Notes: generated by a model from the sequence alone, not told the origin. Positions 51,164 to 64,000 are shown, counted from the stretch's first letter. The stretch: 64,000 nt of DNA from Membranipora membranacea (GCA_914767715.1 OU612066.1:38352283-38416282), one strand, 5' to 3'. Made by a program: numbers and translations.

Positions 51164-54100
51164 TTATTTCTGTGGCTCTCTCTTGCCTTTCTGTATTAGC
51201 TTTAATAATGTAAGCAGTTTTTCCTCCATTACTTGAAGCTGTGCGTTCATGAAGTCGACATCCTCTTCCAGGTGAGTTTCTCTCTTCAGCACATGCTCCG
51301 TGCGGATAGATAACTTCTTCATCTGTTCCTTCATGTCATACAGGGGCACCTGTAAAATCATGTCACTCATATAAATATATGGGACACGCGACATAACATA
51401 GACAGGGGGACCTGCAATAAAATATTGCATTGATAATGATAAAAAGGAGAGCACCATGTCACAATAATATAATGGTATGCAAAATGATACGGATTGACTA
51501 TGTTATTACTGATGTGTCAGTCATCAATTGTCTAACCTCTGCAGCCCAACACTGTGCTGGACACTTAGGATGATCGCCAATATTCTCCTGGTTGGTTGAT
51601 ATTGAGAGAGGGGGGGGGGGGGGGTTGGAGTGGTAGTGATTGGTTTATGTTGGGAGGGGAGTGGGGTTGGAGTGGTATTACGTTAGTCTATATGCGTGGT
51701 CACCCTTTACAGACCTTCACAATATTCATATATAGTTAGGATTGTGATTGTGGAAGCGATGGATTGTGGATTTTCTCTTCATTATTCCAAGTCTTTCAGG
51801 AAGGTTCTATTAACATCCTGAATTGTGTTCAATAACTCTATTGCTACAAGTTTCAAGGTTACTGAAAGTGGAAGTTTTAAGTCAAACCATAACACACCAA
51901 CATTTAGAATTGAGTCTGTAAATTTAAAATTACTAGCAGGTTAGGTGAAAATGAAGTTTTATTGATTTTCATTGAGTTTATAAGGTGAGTGTCATCTTAT
52001 CAGATATAAAGGTGTATCACTTTATCACTGCTGACGCTGTCAAGATTCCAAGGACGTCTTCCCTCTGTATAAATTCAGTAGATATTTTGTCTGTGAAATA
52101 TTCTCTGTAGCTTTGTATTATAGTTATTTGATGATATGGTGTAACGTGTTCAGTCAAAAGATTGAAAGTAAAGAGAACTGCAGATTCATTGAAGACTTTG
52201 ACTCAAGTTGCTATCAAAGTTATGAGCCTTGAGTATTCAGCTATAAATCGCGTTCACAAGTGATGATTTGGAAATTGAATTGAATGGAAACTGATATGAT
52301 TGAGCAGTTACAATATGAAAGTTATGAAAGTGTGCAATAAAAGTAAAGTTCACCACGGCGTTTGTTACAAGCGGTTTGATGGAACAGTGAAAAAGGAACC
52401 ATGACACTATATCTACACCATCTTCCAGCACTGCCAGGGAATATACACCGATCACGTAGGCATACAAAGTAATATTACGAACATCGCTCATTCATAAACA
52501 CTCTGAGGAAATATATGCAGGAATTTCCGAGAAAACTGTCTGGAAACTCAGTAAAATATCAATCTGGAAAACCTGTGGGAAGGCACAGCTTTACTTACTT
52601 CTGAAGAGTCACAAAATAACACGGACAGCGTATCTGTGTTTTTCACCTGATCAGAAAAATTCTGTGATTCAAACATCAATCAATGAAGAAAACATAAAGG
52701 CAGCGTGTGTAAGGCCACTGTACCAAAGTCCAAAATAACACCTCGTAGGTATAAATAAACTTCCATCCACATCAATAGGTAGCCTTAGTATCAGTCATCC
52801 ATTGATTTGGGAGCTGCTTCAAGTTCCCCTAATAGATTTCAATCGTGTTTTTGAGGAATTTAGAACTGTTGCGTAGATTGAGGTGTTAGTTGGAGATTGG
52901 CAGTGTTTCTGCTGATTCATCTAACAAACGAAGTTGCATGGTAATAACTGAGCAATCCTGGCTGAAGGTGTTCAGATTGACACACAATGTTGTAAGTTAA
53001 GACAAGACCCTGTAAAAGGGTGTAACATGAACTTATGGTGAATAACTTATGGTGAAACTCTGATCACTCTTCTTGATGGCATATAATAATTTTACGCATG
53101 AGCATTGTTAGTATGTGAGAGTAATGTTACCTGTTTTTCTCTCCTCTCCCGGCCCGATATCTTCTGATACTCTATATTCTTTTTGAAGTGTAAGGCCTTG
53201 ATGAGATTTCGCTGTGTTTTGAGGCGTAGTATTGTGTCGGGAGAATTTCTATGTCTGTACTGGAACCATGCTGCTTTGATTATCATGGCGGATGCTTGCT
53301 GCCGTTTCTTCTGTAAGTCAGCCTCGATGAAGAAGGTGAGCATACAGTACTCATCGTAAGTTAGCTGTAGATAGCGAGAGAGGATCGTCACAGATATACC
53401 CATAAAGAACATGCCTGAGAATCCGGTGAGCACGGAGATAAGCTGGCTACATCTACTAACCGGGTACATGTCACCATACCCTACAAGTGGAGACAATAAC
53501 CAACGCTCAGCAAACAATAATAGTAGTAATATAGGATTCTGATCACTACACGGATTATATTTGTACTATCTGTTTCATCTTGGTTTATTTACTTTTTGTT
53601 TTGATCGATGTTTACTGTACAACTTTCTGTTATAAATATTAAACTATAATGTTTAATTCTGGCATAATGTCTTTAGCCCAATCATACACCTCTGACTCGA
53701 GACCAGTGAAGGAGTCACAAAGTGGCGTCCCTGGTCTAGAAGTCCCCATAGAAACATCAGAGACAGCTTGAGCGCCCACACGACAGGGAGGCTGCTCAAT
53801 GCAGGCTGCATGTGATATGTTGACACTCATCAATGATTGATATCAGTTTCACTATTAACCTGATTATAGTGATCGTGATCTGACAGTTGTATGAAATTGA
53901 TTAGATTTCTGAAACTCGAGGGACTTCAATTATTATTGAGTTTGTGACAAACAAATTTTACAGGCCTCTTTGACGAGAGAAACAGGAATAAGCCACAGAG
54001 CGCAGACACAAAGCTCATTGCAAACATGTGGCCCATGGTCAACCCACATTTGAGAGCTTGATTTTGCATATTGCACCCAAATTTTCTCAAAATCTTCATG

Positions 54101-55256
54101 CATAATTTTTTTCTACTATCTACCTTCCTGCCTCTGCAATATCACAATTATCAATACATTTATACAATTACTGCCTGGCAGATTTCACTCATTATATTTA
54201 CATACCTACTGTGAAGAAAGTGATGCCGACCACCCACAGAGCATCCAAATACTGAACTATCTCCCTGTCACAGATATATATACACCAGGCAGCTAATCCA
54301 GAGAACGTCAGCGCCAGGCCTGCTAGGAAGTAGCCCTTATATATCGCCATGTATGATTTAAATATAAATGAGAAATTGTATTTTGTGTGAGCTAAAGCAC
54401 CAAGACTATAACTTAGCATTGTTCGAAACAGTTTGCTGTGTAGCACAGTAAAGCGAGCTATGTGGTACAGACGTAGAAACATTAGAATAGATAGCACCGA
54501 ATCTATGTCGTTCAAACGCACTATGTTCTCATGATTATTGTAGGTGTTGGTCGAGTTTCTGCCTTCTACGCTGTAGCCTGTAGCGGTGGCGTTGTAGTAT
54601 GCTGTTTCGTTGTTGACAAGAAGCTCAAAACCATCAGAGTAATCTTTAGTGAACGGGTTTGCTTCCGGAGATATAACTTCCACAGGAGGTCTACCCAAAC
54701 CCATACATATCGGTAGGGGGTGAGGCAGGGATACCACGGTCTCCAGTAAAAGCAGAAATCCTCTAAATGGATTAACTTGAGCGGCTATTCTGAAGCTGTC
54801 AATGTTGCGAATATTTCTGAATAACTCGAGTTGTATATAATTATACATCCAGACCAAGCCTAACAGAATACCAGTCAGCACACTGACAGTAATTTTAAGG
54901 ATTATCGCTGTTTGGGAGCATACTGTAAATACTTGGAGCAAGGTCAGCTGAACATTGATCATCATAATAATGATACTACATAACGCCACGATGAACAGAA
55001 ACTTTGATAAGAACATCCGGATCTGCAGCAGCTTTCTCCGTCTCTTTCGTCTTTGTAGCATCTTCTCTGAGGTGACCGCAAAGAAGCTGTTGAAGTCGAC
55101 CGGGAAGGGCGGTGAGGACATGTAGTCACCTATCCAGCTATCCATGGTGCTGCCGAACATGGGCGTATCACAGTCAGCAGGTTGAGTAGGTGGGAGTAGA
55201 GCTGTCAGCTCTTCTGTCACTAGATGTCTGTATTTAACTTCCTCTTCGACTACCAT
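51164..55256 (-). CDS. SK/IK-type calcium-activated potassium channel
   Basis: Three exons, 55256-54206, 53480-53131 and 51349-51164, give 528 residues; an in-frame TGA precedes the ATG. Six membrane segments are visible. The strongest SK (KCNN) match is DIDSVLSILMFLRLYHIARF then LHSKLF, SLGALAHTKYNF, and the filter TVGYGD with the pore helix LDALWVVGITFF. The filter is split by an intron before GYGD. S4 lacks the regular arginines of voltage sensors. After S6 the region AAWFQYRH...LKTQRNLIKAL corresponds to the calmodulin-binding domain, so gating by Ca2+/calmodulin is likely but inferred. Exon 3 is a coiled-coil tail ending IQKGKREPQK, where SK channels also have one. The S3-S4 loop is longer than in SK channels and has NET, NAT and NST glycosylation sites. 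Further alternative exons in the 1.8-kb second intron cannot be excluded. Confidence 0.9.
51610..51624. repeat. Poly-G run, 15 nt
   Basis: Uninterrupted G run in intron 2 of the channel gene, in a G-rich stretch. Confidence 0.9.
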
Positions 55257-58200
55257 CTGAAGTCAGAACCGGCATCAAACTGGAAAAGAAGATTCGATAT
55301 AATCAGACTCTCCTGATCAGATATTGTATTATTGATCTAGTGATTAACTGGAATGCTTTGTATCTTCATAGAGAGAATAACCGCATTCTGTGTTTGTATA
55401 CAGATCTTCTTACCTGTATCCCTGATATGTAACTGTATAATGACAGAACATGGGTTATGAGTGAAAGAAACAAAAATGATCGACAGTCAATTGAATCAAA
55501 TGAACAGTCCATGCGCAAAGAGGAAACTCCCGGAACTAATTATTATTTAACCAATTTATTTTAGATACTGATTACTCAATTATATGTATAATGTATTTTC
55601 ACGCCTGCATTTTCCTAATTACAAACTTCCAGGTAATGACAGACTCTGCCCTGTTGACAGGTTTTACTAGATCTGTACAGCATCAGTCTAAAGGTGAGAA
55701 TGGTATCCAGAAATGTCCGAGCGGTGATTGGCAGGAAGAAAAGGAAGTGTGAACATATCCGTTCTCACACTTGTCAATCCACAGGGGAGTCGAGTTTTCT
55801 TTGATCAGCTGTGATGGTATGGTGACATTGGTAACGATAACAAAAAGGGAAAAGATACGTTGTGTTTGATGTTCTCTATGATTGCCTTGACTGTATAATG
55901 TGGTAATTGACTTCACCCTGTACAACCCTTCTCGTCACATGTGATATGAGACAGCGAAGATATCTCGTTCTGAGACAGAGAAGCTATCTCATTCTAGGCT
56001 GTATCCACAATGACATCAGTCAGATCACAGACCGTTATAAGGACAAGGCTAATTTTCCTGCTGCTGTCGCTCGTTGAGCAGAGAGGCACAGATGCTGTGT
56101 AGTATTCACTTGTAGGCGTTTTATGGTGATATCTGTCTTTGATGCAGCCCTTAACCACAGCAGTGAGCTCTGAATATGACACTCGAGATCTCCTTGAGTT
56201 ACATCTGATGAGGGTTTGACAGCCATTGATTGAGGTCTGTGTCCTCTGCCGGTATTATGCACTATATGTAAGTCAAAGGAGTTTTCCTCCCCTATACTAT
56301 ATTACAGAGTTTTCCTCCCCTATTCTATATTACAGGTGTAATCTTAGTCGACTTTTTATAATATCCTTAATCTCATGTCCCTAATGGTATTATTACACAA
56401 AGAGTATAAAAGGGTTGCAAGCGTAGGACTCCCTCAGGGATAGAGTCAGACTCAGGACTCCCTCAGGGATAGAGTCAGACTCACACCCGACTCAGACCCG
56501 CATCTGGTACCTAAGTCACACACTTGGATCTGTTATCAAGGTTAGGCAAGTAAGTCAAGTATTTTAGCAGAACTGAGCAAGCAGCACTTTTGAATGTCAG
56601 AAAATTTAGTATATGTAACTAAACACTGATGATAAAATAACGACGACCATCTCTAACTGAATGGGTGATTGGTCTGCAGGATCGCTCTTGTTATCATTAT
56701 CCTTGCCTTTGATATATTCAGCATCGTAGAATGGACAAGGACTGTGAGAACTGGTACTGACTGTTAGCTTTATAAACTACACAAGCGGAAGATGGGCAGC
56801 AAAAATTAGACAAATCTGCTTTGTCTTTTTACATATTAAAAATATTGACCTCATCAAAGATTCATAGCCTCCAATATTATCATTGATAACAAAGCACAAT
56901 GTCTTCTTACAAGTATAGATTTAGTCATGTCCAGTATCGGATTTCACTGCTCTTCTTATTCTAATAGGGTATTATAACAAACGCTTTTGTCATTCTAAAA
57001 CAACTGTTAAATATGGATATAATTTCCGTCTCAGGTAAATCAATGTTTGCTATCTCCGAGCGTTTCCTGCGCTTTCCCTGGTGTGTGGTGTGAAAGATTG
57101 AAAATAACTGTGCATCCAATCGATTTTTAAATCTAAAATTAGCAGCAGGCATTTCATTGTAATGGGACTTGTAAATAGGCTGCAGCTACTGCTTGGCGTT
57201 ATAATCGTATAAAAAATTCATTGATAATTTTTCATGAATGCTTTTATTATTTTATACTCAGTTCACGCAAATCACTTTTTGGTGTGAAACTAGAAATGTT
57301 GAAGTAGAAATGTTGAAGTATAGCCTCAGCGACCATAATCCAGTGACATGCTATGTTTGGGTGCCCTACCCACCACTCCTGCTCACCCAATCTAAATTCT
57401 AAAAGTAATTCCTTCCCTCCATTGTGCAGATAGATTTTTCTAGCTGGTAAATTGGCAGGTGTTTTCTGGTCTCGCATTGTACTACGATACACTCTATTAG
57501 CCTAAGCTTCTACAATGAGATGCCACATGATGTTCTTATACCATGTGCTGCACAACAGAATAGCAGACATGCAGCCGTGACCGAGAAGTCATTATAGGCC
57601 ACAGCAGACACTGCAGTCATTGTGTGTACCCTGCACCCTTCAGGTCTCTAGGGAATCGTAGTAAATGTATGGGGAATGTATGAATAATGATATTTTCAGA
57701 TTAATTTTCAGATTAAACTCTCACCTTTTGTGTAGAGTGGGTGTAGAGTACATTGATAACATCAACAACATCATCATCACATTTCACTGCTGCTGATCTT
57801 ACTCTCTGATCCTCACTGCTGCCGAAGTCCCAAATGGCAACCTACTTTCTGCCACAGACTGGGTATTGAGGAAGATTGATGAAATATTTGAGTCTAGCAT
57901 GAAAGGCGATCAATGCGTTAATAGCATAGAAACTTCCCTTGTTGTCTGCATATATACAAAATGAGTGGCCTATCACTTGTCAAGATAACCGCCCACGCCG
58001 CAATAATCACATCGTATCATGCGATATATGTGTGTATGAGAAACATCCTGACACAATATAGATCAACACTCAGCCAGTTGTCATCATTATTGGTTCACCC
58101 TGTTTGGACCAATGAGAACGCTGCGTACCACTTTACATCGGCAGCATCATTGGCAGCGGTATCGGCAGCACTATCAGCTGCGATATTGATTTTAATTTCT

Positions 58201-58320
58201 TATCTTCATCTTTACTTGCTCATGTTTACAGATATTTTGTGGCAGGGTTGAGTAGTTCTGATTATACGCCACTTGACAACTCTTGTAATCTAATTACTTG
58301 TCATCATCTCGGCTGCTGCT
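55257..58320. other. 5' flank of the channel gene and intergenic DNA
   Basis: No gene supported. Two short tandem duplications lie here: about 27 bp twice at 56280-56334 (TTTTCCTCCCCTAT core) and 29 bp twice near 56427-56484 (GACTCCCTCAGGGATAGAGT core). A 96-codon open frame at 57961-58251 has no family resemblance. Confidence 0.5.
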
Positions 58321-58422
58321 GACCGAGTTTGGTCCGTGACCGGGTTCGGTCCATGACCGAGTTCGGACCGTGATCGAGCTCGGTCCGTTATCGAGTGCGG
58401 TCCGTGACCGAGTTTGGTCTGT
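58321..58422. repeat. 17-bp tandem repeat of a quasi-palindrome
   Basis: Six copies of a unit close to GACCGAGTTCGGTCCGT, each differing by one to three bases. The unit itself contains the palindrome ACCGA..TCGGT, so each copy can fold. It is much more GC-rich and CpG-rich than its surroundings. Confidence 0.9.
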
Positions 58423-60245
58423 GACGGTGACCAAGTTTTGTTCGTGTCAGAGTAAAACCTCACCTAATGTTAATTCTACTCCACTGCTGGAAAAGGGTTA
58501 CCATGCAATAATACTCATGGTTAATATGTTCATCTGTTTGAATAGATTCCTCTGTGAAATTAATGCACAAGCAGATTTTTTGTTCCTTTTTAATTTGCAT
58601 ACAGCCCCATTTTGTTGGCCGAGGTTCCATATGGTGAATTCATTTCGCACCATTATAGTAAATATGTTCCCTTGGGGCCAAAGGCATGAGGGCTAAACTC
58701 AAACTCTAACTATTGTAGTGCACAGATTGGCATTTTGAACTTTTGGTAGTAGCAGTAGTATAAGACTTTATTGGATCAATAAGCTGATATAATCCCTGGA
58801 CCTAAACTTTTGTTTACAGCTTGTTAATCTGTCAATAATGAACTGAGTGACTTACTAGCAGTACTCTAATAATGTTCATTCATCCTTCCAATTTATTGAT
58901 CTGTTAAATCATTCATTTCCAGAAAATAAACTGATTACCATCATAGTCTGAGATTCTGATCTGATCTGCTGAAGCAATGAAACTGAAAAATCTCCCTCCT
59001 TTTCAAATTTGGTGTGTCGGAAAAAGTAAATGCATATTACAAATTTCTTTTTTAATCTAAAAAAAACTTGAATAGAAATGTCCAGTACATTTAAATGGAG
59101 AATCTTTGTTGCTGATGAGACGGTGGTACCATATTAATCTGTTATATAAACCTTTACTATTGCAGACATTTATCCGAAATTTCTAATATATGGTAAATCA
59201 AGGGGCTGTTGAAGATTTCAAACGGTTTTTTAAAGAATTTTTTGTCGCAGATAATAATCCAAAGTTAGAGTAAAAGTCAGCTTGGGTAGAGATACAAACA
59301 ATAATATTTTCGAAACTGTAAGGAAATAAATGTTCTTAATAAAATGTTTATACCCTTTTGGTTTGCTTGCGGTGGGGTATTGGCTATTGCATAACTTGAT
59401 GTATGGTCTATCCAGATTATTTTGGACGGCACAAAGCAGTATCAATCGCCACTTCGGCAAGCTAACTTTGGAGCTGTACCCAGTAGATATGATTCTTATC
59501 AAGAGGACAATTAGTGCCACTTATAGAATATAATATGTTAAATCATATTTCACCACGCCACCAGGGATGCCACATCTTCTTATATCAAATGTTATCAAAA
59601 TTCGATAAGCTATCACCATAAATATAAATAGTATTTATATGGTTATGGCTACCACACTCAGGAGTTGCCCATTCTCACATAAACTGAAGGTAACTCCCAT
59701 TTTACATACCTGCAGTGAGAGTGCATGCAGGTTTTTTTTTATGTAATCACAGATGTTGTGTAGCCAGAGCCCCAGTAACTGTTACTGTTACAAAGACAAA
59801 ACCAGCCTTACTGAGTACCGATAATGTACATCTAATTACAGTCGGAAAGAACATTTTGAGCTCTCATAGAGCAAAAAAGACATTTCTAATTTTTGAAATG
59901 CTGTTATTTTCTATTTATTACTGCAAATTCAATGAAACTCAAAATATTTGAGAATTTGATCAAAGTTCTTGTTATTTTACGCCGCACATAATTCTGGTTT
60001 TGCAATCTGTTATAGTCATTTTCTCCGATCCCCAAAGGTCTCAGTGCGGAAGTCTATCACTTCCTGCATCAAAACCCGTTCGATTTAGTTCTATTTCTGT
60101 AAGTTTTCAGTCTTAAAACGCTGCCCGCATTCCTAAATCTCTCCTTTGTAACAGGTTTGTCATTGTTCAGGTAACACCTCTATGACATTATTTGCTGATC
60201 ATACAGATGGACAGGGTTGAGGTTTCACCATAGACTTAATATAAA
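58423..60245. other. Intergenic DNA, no gene seen
   Basis: AT-rich; no exon, element end or long repeat recognised on either strand. Confidence 0.45.
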
Positions 60246-61245
60246 CCTAGACAGGATGCTATATAGAGCATTAGCATCGAGGCACTGAGGCATTTAATTG
60301 TGGGCGAAGTCACGACATTGGAAGGTGTAGAAGCAATGATGCTATTATTGATTTACTGTCCAAAATCCAGGTTTTTTGTCGATAACTCGATCAATTTTGT
60401 TCGAATTTTGAGTTTGACAGTTGCAATAGATTAAGCAGCTTGTTCTGAACAGTTTGATACTAATTTTAGGCAAAAAATTGTTTTGAAGAATAAATAGCAT
60501 CAACTTGATAACAAGATGCTACAGATCGTAAAGCAATTTTCAAATTTAAAATCCGATCAAAATTGATTGAGTTATAAAAAAAAAAAAATCTGGATTATAC
60601 TTGATGAGACTGCTGAAATGCATTGGCATGGATAATGATGGCCTGAAAACCTTCTATGTAGCTAACATTAAGTCTATAATCTCCTATGCCTGCCCTGCAT
60701 GGTATAAACTACTATCAGACACCGATAAAACAAGACTAGAGAGGATCCAGCGCTCTGCTACTCGGATTACGCTGCCATTCTCTGACAACTATAAGCAGAG
60801 GCTGGACCATCTAGCACTGCCACCCATCACAACATTCCTGCACACCTCTGGCAGTGAACATTTCACAAAAATAGCTGACCCCTTGAACTCTCGTATTTAA
60901 AAAAATACAAAGAGAAAATCTGATCGTAGAGCAAAAATAGATAAATACAGGCCATCCAAGTGTAGAACAACTGAAAGACAAAATACCTTTTTTGAGTTTT
61001 ATATCAATTTTTAAATAATGCAGCTCAGACTCCTTTTATCTGATTTTTCCATCTATGTGCCGTACATTCGATGCTATCAACCTATCACAGGTTGGATATT
61101 AGAATTTAGGCAATAAACAAACTTCAACTTCGATTATGGACAGTAAATAAATGATAGCATCATTGCCTCTACACCTTTCAATGATGTTATGTCGCCCCAC
61201 AATTAATTGTGCCTCACTTCAGCTGTATGTGGTGTCCTGTCTAGG
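60246..61245. mobile_element. Foldback element split by a LINE insertion
   Basis: The outer arms share the end CCTAGACAGG and about 110 bp of diverged inverted sequence (left arm to about 60365, right arm from 61138). Removing 60599-61137 restores continuous pairing of the right arm with the left (GTCCAAAATCCAGG against its complement), giving an original element of about 460 bp. No target duplication was recognised at the outer ends. Confidence 0.75.
60599..61131 (+). pseudogene. 5'-truncated LINE fragment nested in the foldback element
   Basis: Codes for the C-terminal end of a non-LTR reverse transcriptase (LLKCIGMDNDGLKTFYVANI, SYACPAWYKLL, RLERIQRSATRITLPF) to a stop at 60900. The flanks repeat GATTAT at 60593-60598 and 61132-61137, a probable target duplication. 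Only the last hundred or so codons remain. Confidence 0.8.
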
Positions 61246-62008
61246 GTTTCACAGATCAAACCATTTTTTAGGCATCCTTGGCATAAATTGTTTTAACTGT
61301 TAGTGATGTTCAGATTGTTTTGATGAGCGCCTCAGTTTTATATCCACCGTATGAATATGATAAATATGTTGGACTTAGAAAATATAATTATAATCATTAT
61401 GGATAGCTTGTGATGTCATATTGACTATTGACATATTGACTGTTACTTAGATGGTAATGTTCCTTCCAAACATTTTTGGTGGATGTTAGGTTAGAGTAAT
61501 AATTAAAACTGCAAAACATATCTGAACTCAGTGATGAACTGATGAGCTTTTTTTGTAGTTTCTATCTTTCTATCTAATCTCCTATTAGGTTAGCCAGTGA
61601 ATATAAATCATTGTTACGGTTGAAAGGATAATAACTTGTGTACTCAGTGGTGGGATTGTTTACTGAATGATATAAGCTAAGATTATAAATATAAATCTTA
61701 TTCTTACACATTACCTAATTTATTGTCGTAGAATCCAGAGGGACAGTAGATCTTGATTTTTAACAGTTGGATTTTAACATAATTACAAAGTGCATGTCTA
61801 CCTACCTTTCTCTGTTACACTGGTTCACAATGCAGTTGATGTAAGTCAAGTGGTCGAGTGCGACGGCGGCTACAACCACTGTTCTTGCATCATCTGTAGA
61901 CGTCCCGAAATCTACTCATAGGGAAGAGCATATATTAGAACCTAAATTGGAAAAAAAGAAGCCAGGTATAAATGGAGATCTCTGCAAAGTTTACTGCTGG
62001 ATCGAGGT
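61246..62008. promoter_or_regulatory. Probable promoter and 5' UTR region of the SLCO gene
   Basis: A TATAAA lies near 61967, and an ATCGAG|GTGAGT donor follows at 62008/62009. With an ATTGCAG acceptor ending at 62158, this would make a 5' UTR intron ahead of the ATG at 62216. Alternatively the open stretch before the donor is coding; no family match decides. Confidence 0.35.
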
Positions 62009-62215
62009 GAGTGAGGCATCCTGTGTCCTCTAATCACAAACGTGGGCATACAAAGTAACTTTACTGAGTTAGGAGATGGTGGGTGATAATGATCGTTTAT
62101 TGATTATATAAATTGCTGTAAGTAGAGAATCTGAACAACAATATGAAGAGATATTGCATTGCAGTTAATAAATACAAAACAGTGGTTATTAGCATATCGG
62201 TACAGAGCTAGTGAC

Positions 62216-63904
62216 ATGGTGAAGTTAAAACATAAATTCCATCCCTCTGTGATGTTTAGTTTGGAGGCAGCAGGTCGACAGCATGGGGAGGAATACACAA
62301 GTCTCATGTCACTCAATCAAAGCGATGAAGAGGAAAATAACGACATACCTGAGGGAGATAAGTCTCAATCGACTGACTCACAGACAGACTCTGAAGAGAT
62401 AATGCGAGGTGTCTGCTGTTCTGGCTTGTATAACATAAAGGTCTTCTTATTACTGATCTGTCTTTTCTCAATCATACACGGTGAGTGGGTGACATTCTTA
62501 TACGCATGTGTAGCTTACTGCGCAGATCATTCACTTTATACCAAAACCATTTTCAAATTTTCACCTTCTCTTTTCATATTAAAAGGTTTGTGAATAAGTA
62601 TTTTCTATGTTCTGCGGATGCCTCTGGCACGATTGCTCTTCAGTCATTGCATTGAAGTGAATCAAGTCATATCAAGTACCTACTGTTACATACCTGTTAC
62701 ATATACATACCTGTTACTCTAATCTATAACTATATATTTGTGAAGCGTCTAGGGCCTAGGCATAATGGCGACTATTGCTGTATCATGTTAGGTGGGGAGT
62801 TCTCAGTTTTTCAACTTTTAAAATCTGGGCGTTCACTTTTGTGATTGCAGCCGCCTTGATAATGTTTACATCCATGATTGCTTGCAATGAATTTTACATG
62901 TGGGATAGGTGTCACGATGTGTCACGATGCCTTTCTCATACTTGTCACAAATGAGCCTGATTAACAACTTAAATCATAAATAATTATATCAGAAGTAATA
63001 TTTTTTAAAAGCTTTGATTGTGATATTTTTATTATTTGCTTTGGTCTGGTAGTTCTTAGCTCGTACCGACCCTTTCTTCTAGCTATTTCTCTATATGTGC
63101 GTTTGAACATCCCATGTTATGACTGGTGTTTCTCACTCGGCCCGGGATACTTTTAAGCGTCACACTCACTGTGATAAGTTATAGCGTTATCTTGGCCCAA
63201 AGCCTAAATGGCTGAATCTAGATGACAACGTGAGCTCCCTTCCCTAGCAACAGCAACGTTTAGGACAGTTCACTTCATGACCTGCGAATTCTGTGAATAG
63301 ATAACAGCCAAAGGTCATTTTATTTGTTGATTGATGTAGAGAACTTTAAAAAAAATTATGAGGTATCAATTTCCTATCATTAACAAACAAACTAAAAAAA
63401 ATTAGATCCACCATTCTTCATGATAAAGGTCAACCAAGGAGTAATTTTGTTACTCCTTGGGTCAACACAACAAAAATCTCTCATGACTCAACAAGTGAAC
63501 ATTCAATTTTACTAGTAATAGTAAAACTGATCCAATAGAACACACTTAAGTGCGCAAGTAAACTAATGCCAAACAAATTGCTGTTTATTTTTGTACCACA
63601 GGTTAGGCACACCATGGCAGCATAGAATAGGCTTTGTACTGCCTCAGTGTCCCTTGTTTTTCCTAACCTAGGAGAATCACTCCTAGACCTAAATGTAGAC
63701 AATAATATATCAGCAGACCAAACCAACATGGCTTCCAACCACAGTCCACTTTATCTAATATGTCATGCTTTGATTTACTTTGAAGGATTTGCAATAAATG
63801 GGATTAACAATGTAAACATACCAATGTACGAGAGGCGGTATCACCTCACCAGTACACAGTCAGGTCTTGAGGCTAGCTTTTATGATATCTCTGCATGCTT
63901 TTTG
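62216..63904 (+). CDS. Organic anion transporter (OATP/SLCO family), N-terminal part
   Basis: Two exons, 62216-62480 and 63786-63904, give the first 128 residues; the gene runs off the right edge. A Ser/Asp/Glu-rich cytoplasmic start (LNQSDEEENNDIPEGDK) leads into CCSGLYNIKVFLLLICLFSI, the first membrane span, then HGFAINGINNVNIPMYERRYHLTS and TQSGLEASFYDISACFL. This matches the SLCO pattern of span 1, a loop with ERRY, and span 2 with SYDI. These transporters carry large organic anions across the plasma membrane. The frame stays open upstream of the ATG to about 62159, so the start could be further 5' on another exon. The donor at 63905 is GTGAGT. The member and substrate cannot be named from this part. 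Confidence 0.88.
63429..63466. repeat. Short hairpin
   Basis: GTCAACCAAGGAGTAA pairs with TTACTCCTTGGGTCAAC across five bases, with one unpaired base. Other AAGGAGT/ACTCCTT hairpins are at 40273-40296 and near 41149-41164. It lies in the first SLCO intron. Confidence 0.5.
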
Positions 63905-64000
63905 GTGAGTTTCTGGGTGACTCTGAGACAAGTCAGAATATGGTTGTTTATTCAGCTCTTACTACCCACTTGTCTCAGGTCAGCGCTACCCGATATAATA

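Noticed and set aside
53639-53833. Minus-strand open frame within the channel gene intron
   Set aside because: Exons on either side join in phase without it and it has no SK-like sequence; an alternative exon is not excluded.
57961-58251. 96-codon open frame with a hydrophobic C-terminus
   Set aside because: No family resemblance, no splice context, and next to repeat DNA; likely chance.

Overview
The window is nuclear DNA of an animal. Its genes are broken into many short exons joined at GT..AG borders, and their products are animal or eukaryotic families: cytoplasmic actin, APEX1, CNEP1R1, the dynein light intermediate chain, an SK-type potassium channel, an OATP/SLCO transporter and an Ig-domain receptor. 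The DNA between genes is AT-rich and full of foldback elements, a tRNA-derived SINE and decayed LINE fragments. An invertebrate is likely, and a sponge or another early-branching animal is possible, but the sequence alone does not fix the species.

Layout. 1-2533: SINE-like element and a two-length tandem repeat. 2534-3915 (-): a CARD / coiled-coil / Rho-like GTPase fusion, head to head with APEX1 (4332-10937, +). APEX1 introns hold a LINE fragment and two foldback elements. CNEP1R1 (11518-13486, -) lies tail to tail with APEX1. Actin (15856-17407, -) has a TATA box and a CArG box. A possible small gene of unknown function lies at 20166-21044 (-). 24326-28392 (+): PLP-dependent serine/threonine dehydratase. 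28841-33075 (+): ANKUB1-like ubiquitin-fold/ankyrin protein, tail to tail with an Ig-domain receptor (33322-36757, -). 36758-40543: LINE fragment and small foldback elements. 40544-48434 (+): dynein light intermediate chain. 51164-55256 (-): SK-type channel. 55257-62215: repeats, including a LINE nested in a foldback element. 62216 to the right edge (+): start of an SLCO transporter.

Gene models were built by hand: exons were joined where splice sites, reading phase and family resemblance all agreed, and in each full model the exon lengths sum to a multiple of three. The genes share no pathway, so this is ordinary mixed animal gene order, mostly convergent and divergent pairs. The least ordinary observations are the CARD-Rho fusion, a possible acid-free N-terminal extension on APEX1, a set of foldback elements with TAG...CTA ends and 9-bp target duplications, probable introns of only 33 and 45 nt, and furin-like sites in the Ig receptor.
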